In this document: positions 7,739 to 16,727 of the stretch, piece after piece
Position numbering within the stretch: position 1 is the first letter of the stretch
How the letters are laid out: each line of letters begins with the position of its first letter
Source of the DNA: Lewinellaceae bacterium
Lineage (GTDB): Bacteria; Bacteroidota; Bacteroidia; Chitinophagales; Saprospiraceae
DNA: 64,000 nt
Direction of reading: 5' to 3'
Assembly: GCA_020636435.1 (NCBI GenBank)
Contig: JACJXX010000002.1
Coordinates: 2,232,001-2,296,000, forward strand
Made by a program: the position numbers and the translations under genes
The notes under the pieces: generated by a model
What the model was told of the DNA's origin: nothing
Databases searched by the model: none
The model's input: only the letters and a program-made list of their open reading frames with translations

Positions 7739-9034
7739 CTACGGCTTAGGCGCCTCGTACTCCACGCCCAGTTGTGCCAGCAACTTCAGCGAGTTGTCAC
7801 GCACATTATCGGGCGGGTCGAGAGACAGTGATTTCTTCAGGGCTTTGATGGCCTTCTCTTTGTGGCCGGTATTGACATATCCTTCGCCGAGGCTGTCCCA
7901 AACATTGGGGTCTTCCGGGTTCTTCTCCACATTGGCTTCGAATATCTCCAGCGCTTCTTCTCCTTTGCCGCTGAAGAGCAACTGGTAGCCGTAGGCGTTG
8001 AGCTCGGCATTGGTGCCGCGGGCGATGGCTTCCTTTTTGGCCTTTTCCGCTTTAGCTTCCGCTCCGGTGGCTTTCAATGCCTGGGCGTGAGCCATCATGG
8101 TGGTCATGTTGGGGGCCATGGTGACGGCTTTTTCCGACCAGGCCAGTGCTTGTTCGTGCTGCTCGTGCTGAAGCGCAAGATTGGCTGCGGCGCTGTATTC
8201 CTTCCAGGTGCAGGGCAGGGATTCCAGGTCTTTGCTCAAAGTTTTCATAGCTACTTTTGCCGCCTTTTCTGCATCTCCTTCTCCCTTGACCTTGCCGGCC
8301 AGCTGGGCTTTTACTACCAGGTTCTGAGGGTTGGGCGCCATAAATACCGAGCGGCTCGCCCAGCCCAGGGCCTCTTCCTGGTTGATGTCGTTTGTCAGGC
8401 AATAGTTGGCCGCTTCCTGCCAGGCCTGGGCGTTGAACTGCGAAATGCCTTTGAGTTCCTCCCGCATGCTGGCCAGCACCACCTGGCGCACATCCGCCTC
8501 GATCCGGAAGGGGATGGATTTATCGGCCCACTTGAGGGCGCAAACGGCCCCGGCCTCGCCAACATCTTCAAACTCGTAGGTGAGGTATTCGTAGAACCGG
8601 CCGGCCTTTTCGGGCTGTACTTCCACCCGCAGGGCGTCCTCCTCCTGTTTGTAGCCGAAGCTTCCCCAGGAGCTGTAGTTGGTGGAAAAAATGACCGTCC
8701 ACTTTTCATCGGTTGGGATCATGTGCAGGCCGTAGGCGCCGGCCGCCAGGGCCTGGCCTTCAACCCTTACATCGGTGGAGAACTTGATAATGGTGTTTTC
8801 ATTGGCGCCGGCCCGCCACACGGCGTTCATCGGCACCAGTTTGCCCCATATTTCCCTGCCCTTAACCGCCGGGCGGTGGTATTTAACCACGACATCCGTC
8901 AAGCCAACCGTCTGCCCCACATAAGCCTTCTGGCTTGCCTGAGGGGTGGTAAGAACCGGTTGGGCGCTGAGGGAAATGATGGCGAGGAAAAAAAGAAAAA
9001 TCGAAAGGAGCGATGGATGTACTATTCTTTTCAT
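7739..9034 (-). CDS. DUF2911 domain protein with TPR repeats
   Basis: A 431-residue exported protein. I start it at 9034 because MKRIVHPSLLSIFLFFLAIISLSAQ is a signal peptide; the frame stays open further upstream only through an octamer tandem repeat translated as VPVYQCTS units. Residues about 25-200 are a DUF2911 domain (for example EIWGKLVPMNAVWRAGANEN, WTVIFSTN, SWGSFGY). The C-terminal half is helical with TPR-like repeats (ALGWASRSVFMAPNPQNL, ALAWSEKAVTMAPNM, DPNVWDSLGEGYVNTGHKEK). Function unknown; probably periplasmic. It is monocistronic, separated from the LytTR gene by the octamer array. Confidence 0.85.
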   Translation of the reverse strand: MKRIVHPSLLSIFLFFLAIISLSAQPVLTTPQASQKAYVGQTVGLTDVVVKYHRPAVKGREIWGKLVPMNAVWRAGANENTIIKFSTDVRVEGQALAAGAYGLHMIPTDEKWTVIFSTNYSSWGSFGYKQEEDALRVEVQPEKAGRFYEYLTYEFEDVGEAGAVCALKWADKSIPFRIEADVRQVVLASMREELKGISQFNAQAWQEAANYCLTNDINQEEALGWASRSVFMAPNPQNLVVKAQLAGKVKGEGDAEKAAKVAMKTLSKDLESLPCTWKEYSAAANLALQHEQHEQALAWSEKAVTMAPNMTTMMAHAQALKATGAEAKAEKAKKEAIARGTNAELNAYGYQLLFSGKGEEALEIFEANVEKNPEDPNVWDSLGEGYVNTGHKEKAIKALKKSLSLDPPDNVRDNSLKLLAQLGVEYEAPKP

Positions 9035-9339
9035 AACAGTCGGGTTTAACCGGCGAAGAGAAAACGGAAGAAACCAAAGTTTTCCATTTTCTCTTTTTCG
9101 CCTGATAACAGTTTGTGGGTGATTTCGATTACTAAGATAAGGAGATAGGCCCGGCCAGGCAATAAAATTGTGGCCAGCGGCTGATATTGTGATAGATGGT
9201 TCGCGGATACACTGGTACACTGGTACACTGGTACACTGGTACACTGGTACACTGGTACACTGGTACACTGGTACACTGGTACACTGGTACACTGGTACAC
9301 TGGTACACTGAAACACTGAAACACTGAAACACTGAAACA
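9035..9339. other. 305-bp intergenic region with octamer array
   Basis: It separates the LytTR regulator stop from the DUF2911 start. About 135 bp is the octamer array at 9209-9344. The remaining part next to the DUF2911 gene (9035-9208) presumably holds its promoter, but I see no clear TAnnTTTG box. Confidence 0.55.
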
Positions 9340-9344
9340 CTAAT
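9209..9344. repeat. octamer tandem array (ACACTGGT x12, ACACTGAA x4)
   Basis: Twelve uninterrupted ACACTGGT units at 9209-9304 are followed by four ACACTGAA units at 9305-9336 and a last degenerate ACACTAAT that contains the stop codon (9340-9342) of the LytTR gene. The perfect units suggest recent slippage expansion. The ACACTGAA variant recurs, as its complement, at 37890-37953. Confidence 0.95.
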
Positions 9345-10128
9345 ACCCCTTCCTGATCTTCTCCTCATCCAGGTACCGGCAGATGTCATCCCGGTAGCTG
9401 CGGCTGGAAATCAGGGTTTTGCCGTCCTTCATCCGGAAAGCGTACTGGTTGTTGCCTTCGTATTTGACTTCCTTGATGTAGTTGGTGTTGACGAGCAGGG
9501 AGCGGTGAATGCGGAGAAAAAGCTCATTGTCGAGTTCTTCTTCAATAGATTGCAGGGTGTAGCGAATGAGGTAGGATTTTTCGGGGGTGGCTACTTTCAG
9601 GTAATTGCCTTCGGCCTCGATATAACGGATATCGAAAGCCTTGATCAGTATGGGCCTGCCTTTTTCCTTAACTTCCAGATGCTGAAGCTCTTCGCCCTGC
9701 TCGTGTTGGTGGGCCTCCAGCAGCCTTACCATCTTCTGGTGCATAAGGGCATCCTGTTTGAGATGGATTTGTTGCCGGGCGTGTTCCACGGCTCGCAGGA
9801 AGCGGTCGTCGTCATAGGGTTTTAGCAGATAGTCGACGGCATGGACATCGAAAGCCTTGAGCGCGTACTGGTTGAAGGCCGTTACGAAAATGATGAAGGG
9901 CAGCGGGTGGAGTTCTTCGCGGGAAAGCACCTCAAAACCGGTGAGGTCGGGCATTTGTATATCCAGAAAGATCAGGTCCGGGCGGTACTCGGCCATTTTG
10001 CGCAGGGCTTCGCTGCCATTTCTGCATTCTCCGAGGATGGTGATGTAATCGATCGACTCCAGCAATTTGACGATCCGGGCCCGGGCCAGCGGTTCGTCGT
10101 CGACTACCAGAGTGCGAATCTTCTTCAT
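9340..10128 (-). CDS. LytTR-family response regulator
   Basis: A 262-residue DNA-binding regulator. The receiver domain (residues 1-120) has the acidic pair at D10-D11, the phospho-acceptor D56 in FLDIQMP and the conserved lysine in LLKPYDDDRF. A LytTR DNA-binding domain fills roughly 155-258 (IRYIEAEGNYLKV, FLRIHRSLLVN). Its start overlaps the kinase gene upstream by 4 bp (ATGA arrangement), so the two are translationally coupled. The stop codon is embedded in the octamer array. Confidence 0.93.
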   Translation of the reverse strand: MKKIRTLVVDDEPLARARIVKLLESIDYITILGECRNGSEALRKMAEYRPDLIFLDIQMPDLTGFEVLSREELHPLPFIIFVTAFNQYALKAFDVHAVDYLLKPYDDDRFLRAVEHARQQIHLKQDALMHQKMVRLLEAHQHEQGEELQHLEVKEKGRPILIKAFDIRYIEAEGNYLKVATPEKSYLIRYTLQSIEEELDNELFLRIHRSLLVNTNYIKEVKYEGNNQYAFRMKDGKTLISSRSYRDDICRYLDEEKIRKGY

Positions 10129-11237
10129 GGCTGTTGACGTTGAAATGGAATAATGATGGTGGCTTCAAACCCCTGCCCTTTTTTCGACCGCACATTAAAA
10201 GTGAAATTCTCCCGGTACATCAGCTTCAGCCTTTCCCGCACGTTTTTCAGCCCTATTCCGGAAGACAGCAGTTCTTCCGGCGGCCTGGAGCTGCCCTTGC
10301 CATCGTCCCGGACGATGATCATTATCTGATCGCCTTCGATCTTTTTGCAGGTGAGCTCGATCCTGCCGGCGTCGGTCCGGTTGGCGAAACCGTGTTTTAC
10401 GGCATTCTCAACCAGCGGTTGGAGCAGCAGGGTGGGAATCTGAGCCTCCAGCGCCTCCCGGTCGATCTGGTAATCTATGCTCAGGCGGTCCGGAAAGCGG
10501 GCCTGTTCAATATTGAGGTAATTTTTGATAAAGTCAAGCTCTTCCCGAAGCGGCGCCTGGTTTCTTTTGTCCTGGTCGAGTACAAAACGCAGCAGGTTGC
10601 CCAGTTGGGACACTACCTTCTGCGCCCGTTTTTTATCGAATTCCATGAGGGAGGAAATGGTGTTCAGGGTATTGAAGAGGAAGTGCGGCTGGAGCTGGAG
10701 GCGAAGCGCGTTGAGCTGGGCGCTGGACAACTGGCCTTCCAGTTGAGCCAGCTCCAGTTGTTTGTTGCGGTATTTCCGGCGCAGCTCGACGGCGGTGATC
10801 ACGGCGAATAAAATGCCAAATTCGATGAGCCGGGTGATCACGGCGGCGGGCAGCACTCCGATCATGTGGCGCACCGTTTCGAAGGTCATTTCCTTGATCC
10901 CCAGGAAATGGATGGTAGGAAAGTACAGGAGGTTGGAAATCAACTCGTGCAAGAGGGCCAGCATGGTGCCTCCCAGCAATATTCTCAAAAACAGGATTCC
11001 GTTATTAGAGCTGGGGCGGGCTTGTATGCGATCCACCACGTAGTAAACCAGCGGAAGGATGAGTGCCCAGGTCAGGTAATTGACCACGTGAATGAACCAG
11101 CCCCGGTCCCACGTGAATTTGTCCGCCTCGTTGTAGTACATCATGAACAAATAATTGCGCAGCCCCACCAGCGAGCCGAGGGCGATGCTCGCCAGTATGG
11201 CGTAAAAATAGGGTATGGGTAGTTTGCGCGGGCTCAT
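10125..11237 (-). CDS. LytS/YpdA-type sensor histidine kinase
   Basis: A 370-residue membrane kinase. Roughly four hydrophobic helices occupy residues 10-155, followed by a coiled stretch (LELAQLEGQL) and the His_kinase signature QLQPHFLFNTLNTISSL with the phospho-acceptor H185. The HATPase region shows the N box (VENAVKHGF) and G boxes (DDGKG, GIGLKNVRERL). There is no extracytoplasmic sensory domain, so the signal is probably sensed within the membrane. It forms a two-gene operon with the LytTR regulator downstream. The target genes are not evident. Confidence 0.93.
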   Translation of the reverse strand: MSPRKLPIPYFYAILASIALGSLVGLRNYLFMMYYNEADKFTWDRGWFIHVVNYLTWALILPLVYYVVDRIQARPSSNNGILFLRILLGGTMLALLHELISNLLYFPTIHFLGIKEMTFETVRHMIGVLPAAVITRLIEFGILFAVITAVELRRKYRNKQLELAQLEGQLSSAQLNALRLQLQPHFLFNTLNTISSLMEFDKKRAQKVVSQLGNLLRFVLDQDKRNQAPLREELDFIKNYLNIEQARFPDRLSIDYQIDREALEAQIPTLLLQPLVENAVKHGFANRTDAGRIELTCKKIEGDQIMIIVRDDGKGSSRPPEELLSSGIGLKNVRERLKLMYRENFTFNVRSKKGQGFEATIIIPFQRQQP

Positions 11238-11349
11238 GAGTTCAAAATAAATTAAAATAGAGGAAATAAAAGAGGGCTTTGGGGCGAATGGATAGAAATG
11301 TGGCCGTTTGGTTTTTCTATAACAAAAAGCCCGTTATCTTGTTGGGGAT

Positions 11350-12090
11350 ATGCCAGACAGCCGAAAACATAGGGGCCAGCATCCTTCCGATGCCGAATTG
11401 TTCGGCAAAAGCCAGGTGCCAAAGCTACAGCAGGCGGTCAAAGACTTATCCTGGCTGTTGTCCCGGGGTTATGCCGAGAAATCTTCCCTCAAGCTGGTAG
11501 GCGACCGCTACCGGCTGAAGAGCCGCCAGCGGCTTGCGGTAGTGCGCTCTTCCTGTTCCCGCCAGGCGGCTTCCCGCCGGCGGCTACATGCCCTGCCGGA
11601 AGAAGCCATGAAAGGCGGCACCTTGTACATAGATGGTTTCAACCTGCTGATCACGGTCGAAAGCGCCCTTTCGGGCAGCTTTATCCTGGAAGGGGTGGAT
11701 GGCTGTTACCGGGATATGGCCAGCGTCCATGGCTCTTACCGGCGGGTGGCGGAAACCGAAGAAGCCATCGTCCTGGCAGGCAAAGCCCTGGAAAAGCTGG
11801 AGGCCAGCCGGGCGGTTTGGTGCCTGGACCGCCCCGTTTCCAATAGCGGAAGGCTCAAACAGATGATTCTGGAAGTAGCCGGAACAAACAACTGGGCATG
11901 GGAAGCGGAGCTTTACTACAACCCCGACCACCTGCTGTCCAGCCAGCCGGCTCCTACCGCATCTTCCGATAGCGTAATCCTCGACAGCGCCGCCCAGTGG
12001 TTCAACCTGGCTTGTTATATAGTAGACAACTATGTGCCCAATGCCCTCATCCTGCCGTTGGGGCAGCTTGCCAAAGCCGCATCCCCCTGA
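11350..12090 (+). CDS. DUF434 domain-containing protein
   Basis: A 246-residue soluble protein. The N-terminal third (KLQQAVKDLSWLLSRGYAEK, SSLKLVGDRYRL) matches the DUF434 family; the rest (LYIDGFNLLITVESAL, WCLDRPVSNSGRLK) is the associated C-terminal domain with the look of a PIN- or Toprim-like alpha/beta fold. Acidic residues in YIDGFN and LDRPVSNSG could bind metal. No function is known. It is divergent from the kinase operon and monocistronic. Confidence 0.78.
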   Translation: MPDSRKHRGQHPSDAELFGKSQVPKLQQAVKDLSWLLSRGYAEKSSLKLVGDRYRLKSRQRLAVVRSSCSRQAASRRRLHALPEEAMKGGTLYIDGFNLLITVESALSGSFILEGVDGCYRDMASVHGSYRRVAETEEAIVLAGKALEKLEASRAVWCLDRPVSNSGRLKQMILEVAGTNNWAWEAELYYNPDHLLSSQPAPTASSDSVILDSAAQWFNLACYIVDNYVPNALILPLGQLAKAASP

Positions 12091-12209
12091 TCGCCCGGGC
12101 TTTTTTCCGGCTGGCAGCTATTTATGGGGCGATACTGGGATTTCTTAATTTTTTTTCTTAAATTTCTTACCTGTTTCAAAGGGGTTTCGAAGGTCGCCTA
12201 TTTCCTTGA

Positions 12210-12218
12210 CCCCCCCCC
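12210..12218 (+). repeat. C9 homopolymer upstream of the NTF2-like gene
   Basis: Nine consecutive C residues lie about 107 bp upstream of the start at 12325. A tract of this length is slippage-prone; whether it affects expression cannot be told from one sequence. Confidence 0.6.
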
Positions 12219-12324
12219 AGCGATTATCTGATTCAGGGTTGTATTTCTACTATTCTGCCCGGTTTGGTTCCTGTTTGAAAAGCAATGGCCAAACCGGATT
12301 CCTTCACAAAAACCGATAAAACCT

Positions 12325-12825
12325 ATGCTTAGGATTGCCTTCTTTACCGCCTTGCTCGTCGCATCGTCTTCTTTCGCCTTCGGGCAAAAAAAAGCTGCTT
12401 CCGAGGAAGCTGCCATTCAAAAGGTCATCGAACAGGAATCCCGTTATTTCTGGGCGCGCGACTTTAAAAACTGGCAGAAACTTTGGGTGCAGGAACCCTA
12501 CACCATCTGGACCGCCGCCTCCAATACCGGAGTGCGCCAGTTTCACGGCTGGGATACCTGGAAAGCCGAGGTGGAAAACCTCTTTAAAGAGAGCCCGGAT
12601 CCCATTCCCTACGACGGAGACGTGAAAAAAAACAAGTATAATTTCCGGATTTATGGCGACGGCGCCTGGGTGTCCTTTGAACAAGACAACAAAGGAACCA
12701 CCACTTACGAAACCCGCATCATGGAAAAACACGGAGGAAAGTGGAAAATTGCCGCTGTCCAGCTTTTCTTCAACACCAACGAGCCGGAAACTATGCCCGC
12801 CGACGATGCCGGCGTAAATGAGTAA
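12325..12825 (+). CDS. exported NTF2-like (SnoaL/DUF4440-type) protein
   Basis: A 166-residue protein with a signal peptide (MLRIAFFTALLVASSSFAFGQ). The mature part starts with the helix AAIQKVIEQESRYFWARDFKNWQKLW and ends in beta strands (GDGAWVSFEQD, TYETRIMEKHGGKWKI), the pattern of the NTF2-like cone fold. These proteins bind small hydrophobic ligands or act as uncharacterised periplasmic enzymes. The DNA upstream has a C9 run. Family assignment is from the strand and helix pattern, not from catalytic residues. Confidence 0.7.
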   Translation: MLRIAFFTALLVASSSFAFGQKKAASEEAAIQKVIEQESRYFWARDFKNWQKLWVQEPYTIWTAASNTGVRQFHGWDTWKAEVENLFKESPDPIPYDGDVKKNKYNFRIYGDGAWVSFEQDNKGTTTYETRIMEKHGGKWKIAAVQLFFNTNEPETMPADDAGVNE

Positions 12826-12857
12826 GAGTTTGTTCAAAATTCTCCCTCCCTGGAGTT

Positions 12858-12896
12858 GGGTGGCCACTGCAATTGCTGCCTTTCCTGTGGCCACCC
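12858..12896. terminator. hairpin between convergent genes
   Basis: GGGTGGCCAC (12858-12867) and GTGGCCACCC (12887-12896) form a perfect 10-bp stem between the convergent genes ending at 12825 and 12934. A short T run (CTTTTT) follows within 15 nt on the plus strand, so it may terminate the NTF2-like gene. Confidence 0.5.
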
Positions 12897-12933
12897 TCCG
12901 AGGGGCTTTTTACACAACCCCAAGAACAACAAC

Positions 12934-14079
12934 CTACTCCCCATTCAGTATCTCCCGGGAAATGACGAGCTTCTGAATTTCGGAGGTGCCTTCTCCAATC
13001 GTGCACAATTTAGCGTCGCGGTAGTATTTTTCCACCGGGAAATCTTTGGTGTAGCCGTACCCGCCGAAAATCTGCACAGCATCTTCCGCTACGCGCACGG
13101 CTGTTTCAGAAGCGTAGTATTTAGCCATTGAGGAAATCTTGGTCGTTTTCAGGCCCTGGTCCTTCATGCGGCCTGCTTGGCGGGTCAGCAATTCTGCCGC
13201 CTGTATCCGGGTTGCCATATCGGCCAGTTTGAAGCTGATGGCCTGGAAACTGGAAATGGGCTTTCCAAACTGATGGCGTTCCTTAGCATAGCGGACTGCA
13301 GCCTCGTAGGCGCCCTTGGCGATCCCCAGGGAAAGAGCGGCAATGGAAATCCGGCCGCCATCCAGCACTTTCATGGCCTGGATGAAGCCTTCGCCGATTT
13401 CGCCGAGGATTTGGCTTTTGTGAACGCGGCAATCGTTGAAGATCAGTTCGGTGGTTTCGGAGGCGCGCATGCCCAGCTTGTTTTCCTTTTTGCCGGCGGA
13501 AAAACCGGCGGTGCCCTTTTCGATGGCAAAGGCGGTCATGCCGCGGCTATCCAGCAGTTCTCCGGTACGGGCGACAATCACGGCAACCTGGCCGGATTTG
13601 CCGTGGGTGATGAAGTTTTTCGCTCCATTGATGATGTAATGGTCTCCGTCTTTTTCAGCCACCGTTTTCATTCTGCCCGCATCGCTGCCGGTATTGGGTT
13701 CGGTGAGCCCCCAGGCGCCGATCCACTCTCCGGTGGCCAGCTTGGGCAGGTACTTTTCTTTTTGTTCTTCGTTCCCAAACAAAAGGATGTGGTTGGTGCA
13801 TAGGGAGTTGTGGGCGGCAACCGACAAGCCGATCGAGCCGCAGACCTTGCTTATTTCTTCAATAACTGTTATGTACTCCTGATAGCCGAGGCCAGCCCCG
13901 TGATATTGTTCGGGCACGAGAACGCCCAGAAACCCATACTGGCCCATTTGGTGGAACAGGCCGGCAGGGAAATGCTGGCTTTCATCCCATTCCATGACAT
14001 GGGGGCGGATGTAATTTTCGGCGAAATCTCTGGCCGACTCCTTTATCAGCCTAAGGTTGCTTATTGTCTCTACGCTCAT
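12934..14079 (-). CDS. acyl-CoA dehydrogenase
   Basis: A 381-residue flavoenzyme catalysing alpha,beta-dehydrogenation of acyl-CoA in fatty acid or branched amino acid breakdown. It has the N-terminal helical domain, the FAD-contacting beta domain with WGLTEPNTGSDAG and FITHGKSG, and the C-terminal domain with QAISFKLADMA and IFGGYGYTKDFPVEKYYRDA, ending in the conserved CTIGEGTSEIQ, where the Glu is in the usual position for the catalytic base. Length is normal for the family. It resembles short-chain or isovaleryl-type enzymes, but chain-length specificity is not determinable here. It stands alone. Confidence 0.93.
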   Translation of the reverse strand: MSVETISNLRLIKESARDFAENYIRPHVMEWDESQHFPAGLFHQMGQYGFLGVLVPEQYHGAGLGYQEYITVIEEISKVCGSIGLSVAAHNSLCTNHILLFGNEEQKEKYLPKLATGEWIGAWGLTEPNTGSDAGRMKTVAEKDGDHYIINGAKNFITHGKSGQVAVIVARTGELLDSRGMTAFAIEKGTAGFSAGKKENKLGMRASETTELIFNDCRVHKSQILGEIGEGFIQAMKVLDGGRISIAALSLGIAKGAYEAAVRYAKERHQFGKPISSFQAISFKLADMATRIQAAELLTRQAGRMKDQGLKTTKISSMAKYYASETAVRVAEDAVQIFGGYGYTKDFPVEKYYRDAKLCTIGEGTSEIQKLVISREILNGE

Positions 14080-14264
14080 TTTGCAGTTTGATTTTAGAAT
14101 ATTATTTGCGGTTAGGGCACCGAAAAAATAATAAATTGAAAAAGTTATTTGAATTCCGGTTTGTCAGGGTTGTAAATATAACCACATTCCAGGCGGCAGG
14201 TTTACACCAGCTGGCGAAGAACCGTGGCCTGGAAAGAAAATTAATGCACATAACCTCCAAAAGT

Positions 14265-15398
14265 TCATCTGGCCGATGAAGTCGCTTCGTCCGTTTTGCC
14301 CAGAGCCTGCTTCATTTTGTGGTAGATTTCTGTGTTCTCATAAATCCCCGAGAACAGCTCCGCCGAAGGGCCGTAGGCAAAGACGGGAACCATAGCAGCA
14401 GTATGCCCATTGGTCGTGAAATCCAGTTTCAGCTTGTTCATTTCGGAACCGGGGTCGATGGCCAGGCCGCCGCTTTCGTGGTCGCCGGTGACCAGGACGA
14501 GCGTTTCGCCATCTCTTCTGGCAAACCTGAGCGCTTCGCCGACCGCCCGGTCGAAGTCGAGGGTTTCATCCACCAGCAGGCCCCCGTCGTTGGAATGCCC
14601 TCCCCAGTCGATCTGCGAGCCTTCTACCATCAGGAAAAAGCCTTTGTCGCTTCGCCGGCGCAGAAAGGATATAGCCAGGTTGGTGGCGTCGGGAAGGTAA
14701 TCCCGCCCGGCGGCATGGGTAAGGGGGTGTTTGTCGGCGGTAAAATATATGAATGGGCGGTTGCTGGTGGGGGTAACCTGTTTGAGGTCTTCTTTGAAAT
14801 AATCGGAAACGAAATAACCTTTCTGCCGCAATTCCTTCACCAAATCCCGGTCGTCATCTTCTCTTCGGTCGAAATACCGTTTGCCGCCGCCGATGGCCAG
14901 GTCGATATCTACTTTCAGAAAGTCTGCCGCTATGGCTTCGTAAAATACCCGTATCGGCTGGTGGGAGATGAAAGCGGCAGGGGTGGCGTGCACGATGGTG
15001 GAAGTCGCAACAAGCCCGGTGGCGTAACCTTGTGAATCCAACTCTTCCAGGATGGTGACACAAGGCAGGGTGTCGTAATTCATGCCAATCGAACCGTTGT
15101 ACGTTTTTACCCCGCAGGCAAATGCCGTAGCGCCGGCGGCGGAATCGGTGATGAGGTCGCTGGCCGAATAGGGCTTGTGAAAGCCGATAATGGAAAACTG
15201 CTCCAGGTTTAGCTTGTTGTTGTTGCTGTAGAGGGCGGCGGAAATTTGAGGCAGGGCCATTCCGTCTCCGATCAGCAATATGATGTTTTTGGCGGGCCGG
15301 GGCGCTTCACCCGGAAGGGCTACGCCGGATTCAGGAGCCTTACAGGCATAAAAAAGGGACGCTATTAAGAATGCACCCAGCAATAGTCGGTAAGGCAT
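14265..15398 (-). CDS. alkaline phosphatase (lipoprotein)
   Basis: A metal-dependent phosphomonoesterase of the PhoA superfamily. I take the start at 15398 (MPYRLLLGAFLIASLFYAC), which gives a lipoprotein signal with a cysteine at the lipobox; in-frame ATGs at 15425 and 15461 are alternatives. Seen: the N-terminal metal site LLIGDGMALPQ, the nucleophile motif TDSAAGATAFACG with the catalytic Ser, the ligand region EGSQIDWGGHSND, and VTGDHESGGLAI with metal-binding Asp and His. It is likely surface- or periplasm-exposed and scavenges phosphate. No pho box was recognised upstream. Confidence 0.9.
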   Translation of the reverse strand: MPYRLLLGAFLIASLFYACKAPESGVALPGEAPRPAKNIILLIGDGMALPQISAALYSNNNKLNLEQFSIIGFHKPYSASDLITDSAAGATAFACGVKTYNGSIGMNYDTLPCVTILEELDSQGYATGLVATSTIVHATPAAFISHQPIRVFYEAIAADFLKVDIDLAIGGGKRYFDRREDDDRDLVKELRQKGYFVSDYFKEDLKQVTPTSNRPFIYFTADKHPLTHAAGRDYLPDATNLAISFLRRRSDKGFFLMVEGSQIDWGGHSNDGGLLVDETLDFDRAVGEALRFARRDGETLVLVTGDHESGGLAIDPGSEMNKLKLDFTTNGHTAAMVPVFAYGPSAELFSGIYENTEIYHKMKQALGKTDEATSSAR

Positions 15399-15554
15399 AG
15401 ATTCGATATTTTGTAGCCACTTCATTAGGAGCACGGATATTACACATTTTCCAGCTTTCATAAAATAAATTTGCGGACAAAACTATTGTTTAGAATTTAA
15501 TTTTTTTAACATAAAATTAAACCTTCGAAACTGGAATTTTATTTGGTTTAGGCA

Positions 15555-15562
15555 TAACTTTG
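15555..15562 (+). promoter_or_regulatory. candidate -7 box TAACTTTG
   Basis: It matches the Bacteroidota sigma-A -7 consensus TAnnTTTG, 48 bp before the start at 15611. A correctly spaced -33 TTTG is not obvious. Confidence 0.4.
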
Positions 15563-15610
15563 CGCCCAGATGGCAATTATAATTTTTTTAGCGCGATAAA
15601 TCATTAAGCC

Positions 15611-16708
15611 ATGATCACCCGAACTGTAAAAACCCTGGCAGCCATTCTGGTTGCTGCTGCCACCGTTGTGGCCAATCCCGACACTCTTTCCAGGACTATC
15701 TTTGATCGTTTCCTGCAGGATGATGTTCTCGAGTTTACCCTCGAAGCTGATCTCGCCGAGCTGATCGAAAACCGGCGCACCGAGGACTACCTCCCGGCTG
15801 TGCTCACCTTTGAGGATGCCCGGGGTGAGCAATACGCCCAGGAAATCAAGGTCAAACCCCGCGGCAAGTTTCGCCGCCGGGTGTGCAACTTTCCACCGCT
15901 TATGCTGAATTTCTCAAAAGGGCAACTGAAGCAACAGGGATATATCCCTGAATACGACAAACTTAAGCTGGTCACTCATTGTATAGACGATAGGCTGGCC
16001 GGCAATGAGCAGGTCATGAAAGAGTACCTGGCTTACAAACTCTACAACGAGCTTACCCCTTTGAGTTACAGAGTCCAGCTGGCAAAGGTGACTTATATTG
16101 ACAGCAAAGGCAAGATGGGCAAGATCAAACGTTATGGGTTTGTCATCGAAGATACGGATGAAATGGCGCATCGGCTGGGGGGCGCGGAGTGTGAGGATTG
16201 CCACGGCCTTTCTGCCGAAGGCGTGTCGGCGAGCGCCGAAAATGAAATGGCCGTCTTCCAGTACATGATCGGAAATACCGATTGGGATTTGAAAATGATG
16301 CGCAACCTCAAAATGGTCAAACCTTATGGCGCCGGCCCGGTCATTCCCGTTCCGTATGATTTCGATTTTGCTGGCATGGTCGCCGCTCCCTACGCTATTC
16401 CGAATGCCGATATTGGCCAGTTTGCCATCCGGCAGCGCATTTTCCAGGGCCTGAAGGCCGATAAGCAATTGTTTGAACGCACCTTCCAGCGCTTTCTGGC
16501 AAAAAAAGAACAGCTCCTGGACGTTGTGGATCAATTCAAAGGCCTGAGCCGGGAAAGCCGCCAGGATATTATCGGTTATCTGGATACCTTCTTCCGCGAC
16601 GTGGATGCGATCCTCAAAGGGGAACAGCCACAGGAGCCTTCTCTGCAGCAAGCCATTATTGATAAGCCTGCGGAGAGTAGCCCGGGTGGCACCTCGTTGG
16701 GGAAGTAA
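15611..16708 (+). CDS. exported CotH-like (kinase-fold) protein
   Basis: A 365-residue protein with a signal peptide (MITRTVKTLAAILVAAATVVA). Features recall CotH-type atypical kinases: KVKPRGKFRRRVC near residue 84, an AYKLYNELTPLSYRVQLAKV helix-strand unit, then FQYMIGNTDWDLKMMRN near 220 and PVPYDFDFAGM near 247, in the order of the CotH D-x4-N and pWDfD motifs. CotH proteins phosphorylate secreted proteins; that activity here is inference. A CEDCHG cysteine pair lies between the motifs. The gene ends 28 bp from the convergent kinase-family gene, sharing a long hairpin. Confidence 0.6.
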   Translation: MITRTVKTLAAILVAAATVVANPDTLSRTIFDRFLQDDVLEFTLEADLAELIENRRTEDYLPAVLTFEDARGEQYAQEIKVKPRGKFRRRVCNFPPLMLNFSKGQLKQQGYIPEYDKLKLVTHCIDDRLAGNEQVMKEYLAYKLYNELTPLSYRVQLAKVTYIDSKGKMGKIKRYGFVIEDTDEMAHRLGGAECEDCHGLSAEGVSASAENEMAVFQYMIGNTDWDLKMMRNLKMVKPYGAGPVIPVPYDFDFAGMVAAPYAIPNADIGQFAIRQRIFQGLKADKQLFERTFQRFLAKKEQLLDVVDQFKGLSRESRQDIIGYLDTFFRDVDAILKGEQPQEPSLQQAIIDKPAESSPGGTSLGK

Positions 16709-16727
16709 GCTTTAAGCCTATGTTCAA

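Noticed and set aside
9035..9340. N-terminal extension of the DUF2911 frame with VPVYQCTS repeats
   Set aside because: It is translation of a non-coding octamer array upstream of a proper signal peptide at 9034.
14105..14252. 47-codon minus-strand frame upstream of acyl-CoA dehydrogenase
   Set aside because: No conserved pattern, composition typical of intergenic DNA.
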